Made by a program: the position numbers and the translations under genes
Shown here: in pieces, positions 39,170 through 51,016 of the stretch
How positions within the stretch are numbered: position 1 is the stretch's first letter
Layout of the letters: each line of letters opens with the position of its first letter
The notes under the pieces: model-generated
The model's input: only the letters and a program-made list of their open reading frames with translations
Told to the model about the DNA's origin: nothing
The model's database searches: none
NCBI GenBank assembly: GCA_029298735.1
Contig: JANSLP010000125.1
Location: forward strand, 1-64,000
DNA length: 64,000 nucleotides
Reading direction: 5' to 3'
Source: Ophiostoma sp. CBS 140.51
Lineage: Eukaryota > Ascomycota > Sordariomycetes > Ophiostomatales > Ophiostomataceae

Positions 39170-42100
39170 GATATGGTCATGAGAAAACGGAAACGAAATC
39201 AAAAGACGGAAACACAACAAGGCTATGGTGTAAAGTTATTGGGGCACGGCAGTTACTACAACAAACACGGTTGACCAAGAACTTGACCAACTAAAACAAT
39301 TCATACAACAGCAGCCCGAATCTTGTCACAGAGGAAGAGGACGTCAACGAATGTTCAACATATGAAGATCGCTCACTGCCAGTTTCCGCATCCATCAACA
39401 TCAACACCAACATACAGCTTCAATGATTAAGACTTCAAGCTACAAATAATACCAAAAAAGTATAAAAATCACTTTGCTTCTCTCGTATCAATCTGCGCCA
39501 ATCCAATATATCATCTCGACAAGCGCGCTGTGGCGTACAAACGTAACACTGATGCAGCAAACGTTGCCCCACGACGACGTCCGCCAGCGCATTCAATATC
39601 GACATTGACTGCTTGGCACGGCTCCTTTGCACATGGCATAATGCAACCAAACAATTACGCGTGATCCTGATGTGAGATGCATTCATGTTCTGTGTTGTGC
39701 GCTCTGTCGGTGTCGCTGACATCGCCATCGCTGACTAGGAAAAGCACGAAGTACTTTATTTGCCCGGCTTGGCACCGTGGGCAAAATAAAATAGAATAAA
39801 AAAAGGCGCCCGCAATACCAACCAAAAAGCCATACACTGCTTGTTCAGCACAAACCGATGGAGCCATTGGGATTCCGCTTCTCCCGCGTGTGCAAACTTC
39901 GTGTGCGACGCCGCGAGTCGTGCTCAATCCGACTATATTGCTTGGCCGGGGCAGAACGGCACAGCATTTTACAGTGAGGTAATTCAAACGCTCGTATTCG
40001 CTTATATAGTCATCGTTAGTGACGACCCCCTTTCCCCTCACTCTGCGCTGTCAAAAAGACAGTACAAAGCGCCGCAAAATTTGTTCAACATTATCACGAC
40101 GATGCAGCAGTTTTTCTGTTTGCCTACCTTCGGTATTTTGGGAAATGGGAGCCGTGTGCAATCTGTGCGTATTTTTTCCACACCTTGGGGGGCTTTTCCT
40201 GTCCCATGCTCGGAGTGGGTACTTTTGTACAGGAGAGGCCAGGCGCTATAATTGCTAAAAAGGGCGCTTTTTGGGCACGCCCGTCGCTGTAATTACGGTT
40301 GTGTTTGGCAGGTCGTTTTGCTTGTGTGGCTCCTTTTTTCTACTCTTCTTCTGTGCTGAGCTGTGCGTCCACTTTTAAAATAGAGAGAAGGGCTTAGTAG
40401 CAAAGTGGAAATAATGAACGACACAGAATCGAAAAGAGGAAAAGAGGGGCTTTCAATCCAGTCCTCCTTCTCCCCCCCTGTCAGGCTAGTGGCTTTTTGC
40501 GGCATTTTGCTTTCTTTTGGACGTGCAGGAAAGTGCAGACGGACCGCATCGCGGTCCATTCTTTCCTCCTCTCACACTCCTGTTTAAGAAACGAGAATTC
40601 TACGACGAATGTATCACTCTTTGGCCCCTCCCTTCACATCGCTTCCCGCTTCCTTCCCTTTCGCCTGCTTCTTTTTGCAAGCGAGTTTCCTGCAGGCAAT
40701 CACAGACTAACCCAAGAAAAGAATTCCAAGCACCCAATACAAAGGACCGGTGCTGGCTCCGAGGCCTGGGCCACAGTTCGCTTCCCCCAGTCTTGCTCTT
40801 CCTGCAGCTGCCATTGGTTGTTTTTTGAATCGTCAGAACAGCAAAGACCAAGAAGATGCAGCTGTGGCTGGTCTAACGCGTAGGTAGGCTCCAGAGGGAT
40901 TATTAGGGAATGGCTTGCGTGAGAAGATGCCCCTCTCTTTTACTTCTCGCCCACTGCGTCTTTCATCTCACCTTTTTGTTCTTTTTTCTGCTGTCCGTCT
41001 GGTTCTTTTTGAGATCAATAAATCGTATGAAAATCGGGGCAGGCGCTGCCGTCAGCTTCTTATTAGAGGGAGGGTCAGTGCTCCGGGAATCCGTGCGATA
41101 GGGGGTGAGGCCAAGTGAGAGAACGGCAGGGATTGGGTTACATACCTCGGTCGCTCCTCTTTGGACTCTCAGAATGGGGGACTTCAGGGCAATGCACTGA
41201 GTGAGATGGGCAGGGAAGAACAGAGCACGCAAAAAGGGGGTTCAGAAGGATTCACAAAAAGGTGGGTACTTGCTGTGGCCTTGATTTTCCTGCTTGCGCC
41301 TGTGGTGCCATTGTCAGGCGCTGGCCAAGGGGATGGGGAATAGCCGGCCAGTAAACATCCCTGACACATTCTCTGGCCTCTCACGCACACGCCCCCTTTA
41401 CACACTAATAGACGCGAACCGGTGAAGATATTTTTCGGGGGAAATGCGAATGGCAGGGCCCCAGAGACACCAAAAAGAGTAAAAAGATGGGCTCGCTCGC
41501 AATAAAAACGAGGAAGAGCCAGCGGCCACGGCGGCCAGCTGCAATTTGGCGGGCCCTCACAGTAACTTGGCAGCACCTTTCTTCCCCTTCAGGGAAGAGC
41601 GTGCGGTGGCACGCTGTACGGGAATGGAGACAATTCCCATAGTTTCCCATTCTTGTTCTTCGTTTGCTTGTCGTTTCCTGCTTTGTTTGCCGTTTTCCTT
41701 CACCACTTTCGCCTTTTCAGTTCGATTGATAGGCCTGCATAACGTAAGTGCCTTCGCGGGACCCCTTGCTGGACTCGCTTTGCATTGCACACACGACGAA
41801 CGGCGCCAAAGGATCTGAAGGAACACCCGATGGTCGATGGGCGATGGACGGGAATGGGGAACGGCAGACCAGGGAGGCAGGCCAACAGGCGAGACAAAAA
41901 AGACTGACAAAGACAGGCGTCTTGCAGCAGCACCTGTAAAGCGAGAGGTGTGTGCTGTGCATTCTTTTCGGCGAGCTCATCCCCGCTGACACCTGCAATG
42001 TTGACCCTGCAATTGCACGCTGTTGCATGTGGCACTGTCCGGAAAATTTGCCTACTTTGTCAGGAATGCTGTTGGCTTGGACCCTTCTTTTTATGATTTT

Positions 42101-42955
42101 CATCTTCACATGCTTCCACGTATTCAAAACGTCAAACAAGCCATATTGCTTTCCCGCGATTGACCGAGTTGTACGTCGTACGACGTAGTTGTATTACTTC
42201 CACTTTCTCATTTGCATTTGAATTTTGACAGATGACATCTGCCCCAAACGGGACAATCGCCCAACGGCTAAAACCTTAATTGGCACTTTGCCCCCAGTGA
42301 TGTGCATCACTTTCGGGCGCCATAGTGATGTGTTTACGGCAGTTCGAGGCGCGAATGGTCCCCTGAAATGTGTCTGCCAAGACTTCGTCTCGACACTAAC
42401 AACTTACACCAGCTGGAGATGGTGGGTATCAAAGGCCTACAAAGTGGAAGTACTTTGAGATGCAGCTGTCAAACAGTGGGTGATCGTGATGCCCTGCAGA
42501 TAATGGTGTGTGGGGATCACGGAAGGACCTGCCGTGGAAAGAAAACAGAGTAAACAGTGGATGGCTCATGCGCGGAAGGGAAAGCCGTGGTGTACTTTTG
42601 AATTCAAGGGACTTTGTGATGTAAAAAGTGCGGAAGTGGACTGCACTTCGTCATAACGAGTAAACAAAATGATTCGGTTGCCATAAATAGTGAAAGTATG
42701 CAGTAGAGTGAGTATTATGTAAAAGACATAAATAAAGATGCCAATGAATAATGCAGTGACAGAGTAGGCTCTCGTGGAAGGAGAACAATGAGCAGTAATT
42801 AAATAGCAAGAAGCAAACCAAGAGAAAAGCCCAAGAAACGGGTAACCAAAGAGCACCCAACACACCACGCAAGAACAAAACCATACAGGATGATGTGAAC
42901 TGGAGCCTAGACAAGGCTGGATAGGATAATTCTGACCCCAATGACCCTCTAACAG
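39170..42955. other. intergenic region, 3.8 kb
   Basis: This is the downstream flank of the ankyrin regulator, and it also lies beyond the 3' end of the small gene at 42956-43603. I see no frame with convincing protein character. The 69-codon ATG frame on the - strand ending at 39655 has a hydrophobic segment but also long T/A runs and no splice partner. A perfect 16-bp palindrome lies at 42172-42187. Confidence 0.5.
42172..42187. repeat. perfect 16-bp palindrome
   Basis: TACGTCGTACGACGTA equals its own reverse complement and is flanked by GTTG on both sides. It could be a site for a dimeric regulator, since TACGTCG and ACGTA contain ACGT cores as in bZIP sites. No flanking gene start is close: the nearest coding end is 0.8 kb away. 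Confidence 0.6.
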
Positions 42956-43603
42956 TCAATGTGTCCCATACCCATGGTCGAAGCCATCAAGGTAGGCACT
43001 GAGGGTGGCGTACATCAGTTCCGCAGCCTCGTCGGGCGTGCGAGTAGGGCCAAAACCAATGGGTGTATTTTCGGTCTCCAAAAATCGACGGAGGCCGTAA
43101 GCATGGTCTCGGGGAACTGAAGGGAAGAAGTCACGGTTTTCTGTGATGTGATATGGCGAAGGGGGGTGCTGGACTCTAGCAAATAGTACTGGGAGAGTTG
43201 GTGGCGCCGAAAAAGAATGGAGGCGTGTGAGCTTTGGGGTCGCTGGGATTTTGGGAACGACTCCAACTTCAGTGATCTCTTGGTTCTCCGGTGGTGTCGG
43301 TGGTGTAGGAAGCTCTGGGATGGCCGAAATTGTTGGGAGCGTAGTAAGGGCCGGAAAATCTGCCCTTTTGGAAGAGATGGGGTGTAAGTAGGAGAAACGA
43401 GAGCCAAATGGCCTTGCTTAGCTCTTGAACCAATAACAGGGGGGGAAATGTTGACAAATATAAACTCTGACAGCAAATAGGAATAATATTAAGGTAACCG
43501 AGAAGAGACCATCCAACAATTATCTTGTGTAACGATATTAAAGAGGATCATCATACTTCATTAGTGTGGTGCACGTGGCCTGCTGTGTCACAGTTGTCTC
43601 CAT
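42956..43603 (-). CDS. small two-exon protein of unknown function
   Basis: The proposed exons on the - strand are 43603-43557 and 43412-42956, split by a 144-nt intron with donor ATGAA|GTATGA and a non-canonical AAG acceptor (AGCAAG|GCCATT), giving 167 residues. Exon 1 starts METTVTQQATC. Exon 2 has a Pro-rich middle (PELPTPPTPPENQ) and a normal-looking acidic C-terminal part with RDHAYGLRRFLET, TPDEAAELMYATL and DGFDHGYGTH before TGA. That C-terminal composition is far more protein-like than the shifted frame covering the same DNA (43015-43476), which is Ser/Arg/Leu-heavy. I do not recognise a family. Exon 2 is better supported than exon 1, and the intron start could differ because the stronger TGTCAG acceptor inside it leads to a stop codon. 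Confidence 0.5.
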
Positions 43604-46517
43604 TCTGATGGAAGTGTAATAAAGCAAATGGTTGCAACCGAAGAGGAAGTTTGTGGGATGAATTCATTCAAAGTGGCGGTGGTTGTAGATTGTGGTTGTG
43701 TGTGATGATTGGCGATTTCTGATGTTGGATTGTGAGTGGCTGGTGACAGATGCAGGGTCGTAGACTAGAGATCTTGTGTGGATGGTAGTTGGAGTGACGC
43801 AAGATGGGAAAACCCTGCAGAAATGGGACAGCCTAATAATCAAAAATAAATATATGAAGGATCTCCAAAGGTATGAGATGGATAAACTGTAATCAGTGGG
43901 AAAGATGATGGGCTTTATGGCTGTGATGTGAGACTTCTATGATAAGATGACAAGACGGTGGCAGTATGATAAATTTCCAAGCATGAAAACGTAATAAGAG
44001 AGACCAGAGGAGGAAAGGTGAACATGATATAGAAAGAAGGGGCCCAAGGTTTGTGCATCCATCGTGAGATATTCCCAAGCTTCTCGTATGCCACGGCAGC
44101 CTGTCCTCGGGCACATTGAAGACGGGGAGAAGTCACGTCAAGGGGCCAAAAGTCTTTCAGTAGACAACAACAGTTATGAACAAAAAGTACCCGCTGCCAA
44201 CTAAGTCGCTACCCTGAGATGAGGCACGATTTTTCTGGTGTGAAAATGTCCGGAATCGGACATGCTTCATGCAAAAAGGATCGAAATCCAGTGGCAATCC
44301 TCGAAAAGCAAGGAAATTGCATCTTTACACGAAAATGCGAGCTTAAAATCCCATGGCCTGATCGAAAGAGGAACTCACACAAGGTATATGGCCTGATTTT
44401 CGTGTCATTATCGGATCATACCGTTGTAACAGTGTTCATGAACCAATTGTATGCCATGAAAAGGGAGAGGTCAACACGTCTGAAAGCCGGTTTGGTGGTC
44501 TTGATCGCCTCCAGTAGCAGGCAGTGAGAATGATTGGCAAGCCACATTGTAGCCTTGAGTTATATCCCATCTGTCAGGACCATGTCGTGATGCGGCGCTT
44601 TCCGAGTGTCGGATAAAGCACATACATATGAGGAAGACGACCCGTTACGAGGAACACGTTCCTCCCCATGGGGTCCATGAAAAGCTAATATCGTGTCTTG
44701 GAAGTTAAATAAATGACGTAGAAGCCAGCTCAACCTCGTGGGTAGCCTAGATATTAAACAGAAAAACGAGGCGGGCTGTCTTGCCCAGGGGCGAAAACAC
44801 ATGGCCAGAGCAGGCATGGACTGAGCAAATGCTCTGTCTCGCCTTGTCGCAAGCCGCCCTACTTTTTTTCCGTAGCTTCGCGCAGACAAACGTGTCTAAA
44901 AAGTGATATATTCTGTGTCATTTAGACAAACGAAAGCTATTATTGGCCACTCAATTCGAAGTTCTGCATATTCAGGGATTGCACTTGTTGTTTGTTGTTG
45001 GTCAATGGTCAAATGGTCGTTGCTTGTCGTTGGAGGCCTTTTGTTTTATGACGTCACAGGGGCGGCCCGGTAGCCTTACGCGGGCCCTTAGCGGCAACCG
45101 CCATGCCGGCGCGCCCTGCCATAATGGCTTGCTTTCCAGGGTCTTTTCAGGGTCCCCGCACGTACACAGGTCGCTCCTGCCTGTTTCTCCACACAGTTCC
45201 CAACCGTAATACCACTTGTCCCGCGAAACCAATCGCAGTTCAGACTTACATGGTTTTAATCAACGTCATCGTATTTTCATGGTTATCATTGTCGACATAT
45301 TTCACAATTGTCAATCTATTCTTATGCGTTTGAATTTGTATACATCTCCTTTCTATTGCCTTTCTTCGCGATTTTTGAATTAATTTTTGTTTTGTTATTC
45401 ATCTCATGTTCTCTAAAATCGCAGCATGCATTCAATCGTCTTTTTACCTTCTGCCTTCCGACCATCTGATTACCGACGTCATTGTTCATTTCCTTGATTT
45501 TGAGCTCTTCCTTTCGCCTATTGATGCTGTGTCTCTCCGCAGTCGGAGGATAAACAAGTCACCTGCCCCTTCACCACATTCGCCGCAGTCGTCTCCTTTT
45601 TCATATTCAACTTTCGTGGGGGTCCGTGTTCGTCTCGATCACGATATTGCTGTCGAGGCTTTTGTACCATTTTTATCATGAAAATTGCCATAAGATGATT
45701 GGCCGTATTCACATGAGTTTCCATATCTTATCCCAAGCAGGTAATCCGTTCACATAATTTCATCTCCATGCACACTGGCAACCTATGACATTGCACTACA
45801 ACGGAAGGCTGCCTAACATCTTTCCATCCGTCCATACATCGTCACTTACAAATACGCTGGATTTCCCGTCTTGGAATCGACGATCGTTTCCAAACCCGGT
45901 GTTAGAAGAGATGCCACGTTCCACTCGGGCCTGTCTTCCGGCATGAAGCCATATTGAGCTGTAGACTTCGTCCAAGTCATTGGCTAAACATCGTTAATAT
46001 TATTCCGGTCTGTGTATGTTTCAAAGATACATCGTTCTCCCATGAAGCTTGGACGCTATTATATCTGTAAGAGTAAAGTCCTGCGATCCCGAGATCGACA
46101 TTGTTGGCCCGGGACATTTTCTGGCGATAGTCTCTTCCTTGTTTTATGACCCACGTATCTGGGTCATGTGTGTCGTGTGCTGGAGTAGGCAGCACATAGG
46201 GCCTGGAGTCTTTATCCTACCTTCCGCAAAGGACAATACGGTAACTGTTGCTCCTATTCTGAGGAACTTAATTGATGTGATTCTGTCACGGTTTATGATG
46301 GTGACATCGTTTAACGTGGAAATTCTTTGAGCTGCGTGTATCCAAACAAACTCGCTGCGTTCACATTGCTGTTGTACCGTTACCATAAATAACTAAATCC
46401 AAATAAACAAACGCTTCGCCATGCCTCTCGTAAAACCCTATTCGTTATACCAGCATTGCTCTCAAAATGTCAAGAAAAATACAACTTCCCCTTACCCATT
46501 CGCTTCAGCAGATCATC
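43604..46517. other. AT-richer intergenic region, 2.9 kb
   Basis: This region lies between the small gene and the 3' end of the NLR gene and is lower in GC than the coding neighbours. Several short frames have protein-like stretches (- strand 43915-44136, + strand 44219-44527, - strand 45977-46386), but none has motifs I recognise. The last pair is discussed under findings. They may be decayed or orphan genes. Confidence 0.4.
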
Positions 46518-49500
46518 CTACACCTTCGACACATAATCTAGCAGCTTTGTACCCGTGAAGCGGCCACCAAATACGGGCTGCAAGTGGTCAAATAGCGCCA
46601 GTGTATCCTCCTCCCGCACACCGGTGATGGGTTCTGGGTCGTAGGGCAGCATGCGGGAGAGCACGTCCTTGGCTTCGATAGCCAGTTTCCGAGCCTCGTC
46701 CCGACGCTTGGATGTTTGCGCATTCTCGCCCTCAGCCTGAATACGCTCCGTCATGATCATCGACAGGTGGTACTTTGTGCGTGCCACGGCAGCCTCGGGC
46801 CAGAAGTTCTTGCCACCTCGGCCGGCTGCCTTGCCAAGGGCCGACTTCATAAGTATCTCGGCGTCTTCGAGGCGGCCCATGTAGTGGCAGAGGGCAGCAA
46901 CAGCATACTGACTCTGCAGCGTAAAGTAGCTGGCACGTCCCTGAAAGCCGAGACGGGCCTTGAGGATGTCTTGGTGCATGTCGAGTGCCTGCTGCAGGTT
47001 GCCCGACTGGAGCATGATGCAGGCAAGGTCGAAGCGGTAGCGCATGGTCATGGCCATATCGCTGACGCTCTCGATGATGTGCGCAGCCTTCTCACTCAGC
47101 GCCAGGGCCTCGTGAAACTGGCGCCGGTACATCTTACAGTAGGCCAGGTGGTGGTGCAGCTTGGCAATGGCAAAGGCTGTCCCGCCATCCTCGGCCTTGC
47201 CAATCTCCATGTAGATGGCGAGACACTCTTCATAGATGGGCTCCGCCTTGCGGAAGTCGTTGAACTGGAGTAGGGTGTTGGCGTAGTCGGCGCGTGCATT
47301 GTTGAGTACGAGCTTGTCCTCGTTGGTGACACTCTCGGGCCTCCGTTGCTTCAGCATGCTCTCGCGGTACTCGAGAATCTTGGCCGACCGCTCTCTGATC
47401 TCCTTGCGGTGGCTAATGCCAAAGTACTGGAGCAGCAAGTTTATGGTAATGTTGATTTCGGAACGGAGGTTCTCGTCTCTTTGAGGAAGCTGATCCAAGA
47501 CCCGCTCAGCGGAGCGCAGCAGCCTGAGGGCATCACCGTGGATGTACCGCTGCCAGAGCAAGACACCGCCATCCTTAAAGAGCTCAGCCAGACCGAGGAA
47601 TGGCTTAACATTGACAATGGACAGAGGGTCGGCGTAGGCTCTCTGGAGACTGAGCACATGGGGCAGGTACTCCTTGAACGCGTTCCACTTGGCCTGTTCA
47701 GGGGTATCAAGTGAAGGTCGCGGAAGACGGTTCCGAATCAACTCGTAAGCAATGCCGAAAATGATGTCGCGCTCGTCACGGTTGCCGTTCATATCCTGCA
47801 GCAGCTTGGACTGGAGCAGGCGATGGACTGTGTAGATTTCACGCTCACCTTGCTTGCGCTCAGAGACGATGCTCTGGCTCTTGAGCTTGCTAATGATGAC
47901 ACGGAGGCTGTGAAATCGTTTTGTTAGCGACAGTTGTTTCGAATAATAGAGTTTGAATGTACTTACCGGCTCTTTTTCAGGTAAGCGGGCCCTGGCTGGT
48001 TTGGATTGTTCCATTCGAGCACCTCTCGTTGGATACCGTTGCTGTCGAGGAAGGCCATGATCTTGAGCAGCTTCATCTCGTCGATGCTAAGGTCTCTGAG
48101 AGCCATATACAGGACACTGTCGCGACCGCTCGTGTCAAGGACAGCACCGCCTTCGGCCGCGTTGCCTGTGTTGCCGGCGAGCCGGGCATTTGGTCGCCAT
48201 TCGTTCCAGTACTCCCAAAACTCTGACAGAGTGCATCCAAACTTCTTGATGTAGCCTGAGACGTACACAATCAGAAGTGGCAGGCCAATCAACCCTGCAA
48301 TCTCGCCCGCCACTTTGTATTCAGGATCGCGGAGGGACATCTCCTCCGGCCGCAACTCTTCAGGCAGGCCATAAATGAGAAGTTTCCGACCCTCCTCAAC
48401 GTCCAGTTCCTGCAGCATGATGCGGAAGTAGTTGACTGGCCGTGATGGTGCCGTCAGGCTCTCGTGTCGTGTGGTGATGAGAATGGAGCCTTGCGTGGCC
48501 GACGTCTTGTTTGGCGTGTAGACGTCGATATCCTCCCACCGATCGACATTGTCGAGAACCATGAGCCAGCGTTTGTCCCTAATCTGCTCCAGGAACTCAC
48601 GACCAAGACGGATCAGTGTATCTTGGTCGGTGCCGTCTGGGGCCAGCTGCAACTGCTGGGCGATTTGCGAGAAGGTATCGCTTGATCCGACGGGCGTTTC
48701 GGCTTGCACCCAGAAAATGTAATGGTAGCTCTGCTCGAAGCGCCAGGTGTACTCGACGGCAAGTGCAGTCTTGCCCATACCGCCCTCACCGCTCACGACA
48801 CACACACGGCCAGGCTCGGACAGAATCTTGTACAAGTTTGCCAGCTCCTTGTCGCGGCCCATGAAGTCTGAGTTACGTGGTGACGCAAATGTGCGCAGCA
48901 GGGGCAGCTTCTCTGTTGACGATGCCAGGGATGGAGGGCTCGCAACCTGCTGTAGGGCTTGTCGTGTCTTCTGGCTGTTTGTTGTGGATGTTGTCATCCG
49001 TCGTGTAGGCGTGTCCCGTTCGCCAGCCACCTTCTTGCCTACACTAGTGTTGCTTCCAGTCTGGAACATGCGGTCAATCAGCATCTTCCGGGTTTCTCCT
49101 CCTCCGGCGCGAGAGTCGGAGTCCTTAGAGCCGTCATAGTCTGACATGTCGTCCAAGAGGTCCAGTCGGCTGGTACCGTCCATGAACAAGTCGGGAGGCT
49201 GCTTTCCTCGCTCCAGGTTGAGCTTGAACTGTTCCGTGACGAATGTGTTGAGGACAAACTCCTTGCGGCCACGTTCTGACATAGCGTCGTCGCTCTGTGA
49301 GAAAATGTCGTCGGAGTCGTCCTCTTCCGAGGCGTCCTCGTTGGCAATGGACAGCAGGGCAAAGTACTCCAGATGGCGTCCGATGTGGTCCTTGCAGGCA
49401 GTGGCCTCGACCTTGTCGCCACACAGGGGACATATTTGTGTGCCGACGTGCTGCCCCGAGAGCGTCTGTCGTAGCATAGCCTTCATCATGGCCACCTCTT

Positions 49501-51016
49501 TCTCATCCTCAAGCTCCCTGCAATGTGTCTGCACGATATGCTCGGTCGCTTCGCTCTTGGTATCAAACTCTTTCATGCAGGCAGGACACGGCCACGTCTT
49601 CTTGATCCGGTGAGACTCCAACTCATGGCGGTACCACTCGTCCCGTTGTGCGTAGGTCTCTTGGGCACTGAAGCACTTGTCGAATGTACACAAGTACGGC
49701 TCCAAGTCTTCGAGAAGATGCTCGTTCCAGTCTTCTTCGGTCTTGATCTTACCGCCAGCCTCGAGGTCGTAGCCACAGAAATTGCAAGTGAAGAGTTGCG
49801 TCTTTCCCTTGGGTAGCTCGGTGAGTTGTAGAGGCATCTTTGGGAAGAGAGCCTCTCTGGCCGGAGGTTGTTGAAGCATCTCACTGCCTGCCATCTGGAA
49901 CTTTTTGGAGTTGAAAGTCGCCATAGTTGCCAGTGTTGTTGCCGACTCGGCCCTGTTAAGCCTTGGTGCTATTGAGTCGACGTCGAAGATGGATGCCGTG
50001 TCGGATTGCGCTGTACTGCTCGCTGCAGCTGACATTAGTGGCAAAAACATCGGTGCCTTTTGTATCGGTTGTCGTCGCTCCAGCTTGAGAGTCGGCTTTT
50101 GAAAATTGAAGGCGTCTTGTGCCACGTCGTGATGATGAGGCTTCTTGCTGCCCTTCTTGGCGACATGGATCTTGCCGTCCTGCTGAATTTGTTCCTGCAC
50201 GGCCATTTGGGCCACTCTCCGTCTCCAGTTGGCACGGCCAAGGCGAGTCTTGAGTATGCTAGATGCTGAGGGAAACTCCAGTTTTGCGCGCTCAATATCC
50301 AGTTGATCACTGATGTCGCTGGTGTTGCTGATACTCGACGAGTACGTGTCGATATCTTGTGGATATGGGCGGTCGAGGCTGGGGCCGAGCATAATCAAGT
50401 TTTCGACTTGCTCGCCGATAAAATCAAAGACGTCGGAGAACATCTCGAGCAAACTGGCGGTTTCTGCATCGTCCAGCGATACGCCATCAACAGAGACTGG
50501 GACCAACTCATCTCGACTGCTCGTGCCGCTCTCATTTTCGGGAAGTGCCGTGATGGGTGGTAACGAACGGTCGCCTGGATCGTCAGTGGCGCGGTTTGAC
50601 CATTCCTGTAGCTTTTCGTCCTCAAGGAGCTGGAGGGCTGTAGGTTGTCAGTCAGCCGTACATGCGCAAGTGGTTTCTATTATTGACGCTGGCATACCTT
50701 CATCGAGAGATACTTGGAGCTCGTGAAGAGCCTCGACGACTGTTTCGTGAAGGTCCTTGGATTTGCGCAGCTTGTAATCTAGCGTTTGATCTTCGGCTCC
50801 TGTCTCGTGGCCCCAAGTTGTGAGCCGTGCAAAGGCATCGTCGAGGGCTTGATTTTGTGTTTCTGTTTCTGGGAGGAGTTGTGCAAATGGTATGAAATTC
50901 GAGCACAGCTTGTTGAATGTTTGCGAAACGTTTTCATAGCGCGCTGCAATGACCGCTTTCACGATGCCCGGTCTCCTCTTGCCGAGAGCATCGTACATGT
51001 GTGTTGGTTTGTCCAT
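46518..51016 (-). CDS. NLR-like protein: AcuF-type zinc fingers, NB-ARC, TPR
   Basis: Three exons (51016-50698, 50637-47967, 47907-46518) give 1459 residues; introns are 60 and 59 nt. The helical N-terminal region (1-107) has the pattern TLDYKLRKSKDLHETV common in fungal AcuF-type zinc-finger proteins. Residues 391-528 contain CxxC/H pairs at C391/C394, C423/C428 with H444/H449, C457/C460 with H473/H478, and C509/C512 with H524/H528. The NB-ARC ATPase follows: P-loop GEGGMGKT 723-730, Walker B RWLMVLDNVD 796-805, sensor GSILITTR 823-830 and IGLPLL near 890. Exon 3 encodes TPR-type helical repeats (YANTLLQFNDFRKAEPIYEE, HHHLAYCKMYRRQFHEALA). NB-ARC/TPR proteins of fungi act as nucleotide-controlled sensors in non-self recognition or programmed cell death; the ligand here is unknown. 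An upstream in-frame Met exists (51055), but 51016 starts the better N terminus. Confidence 0.92.

Noticed and set aside
39655..39870. 69-codon ATG frame with a hydrophobic segment on the - strand
   Set aside because: It runs through long T/A tracts, has no family motif and lacks a promoter-like leader.
43015..43476. 153-codon frame on the - strand
   Set aside because: It is Ser/Arg/Leu-heavy, and the overlapping frame ending at 42956 gives a far more protein-like sequence.
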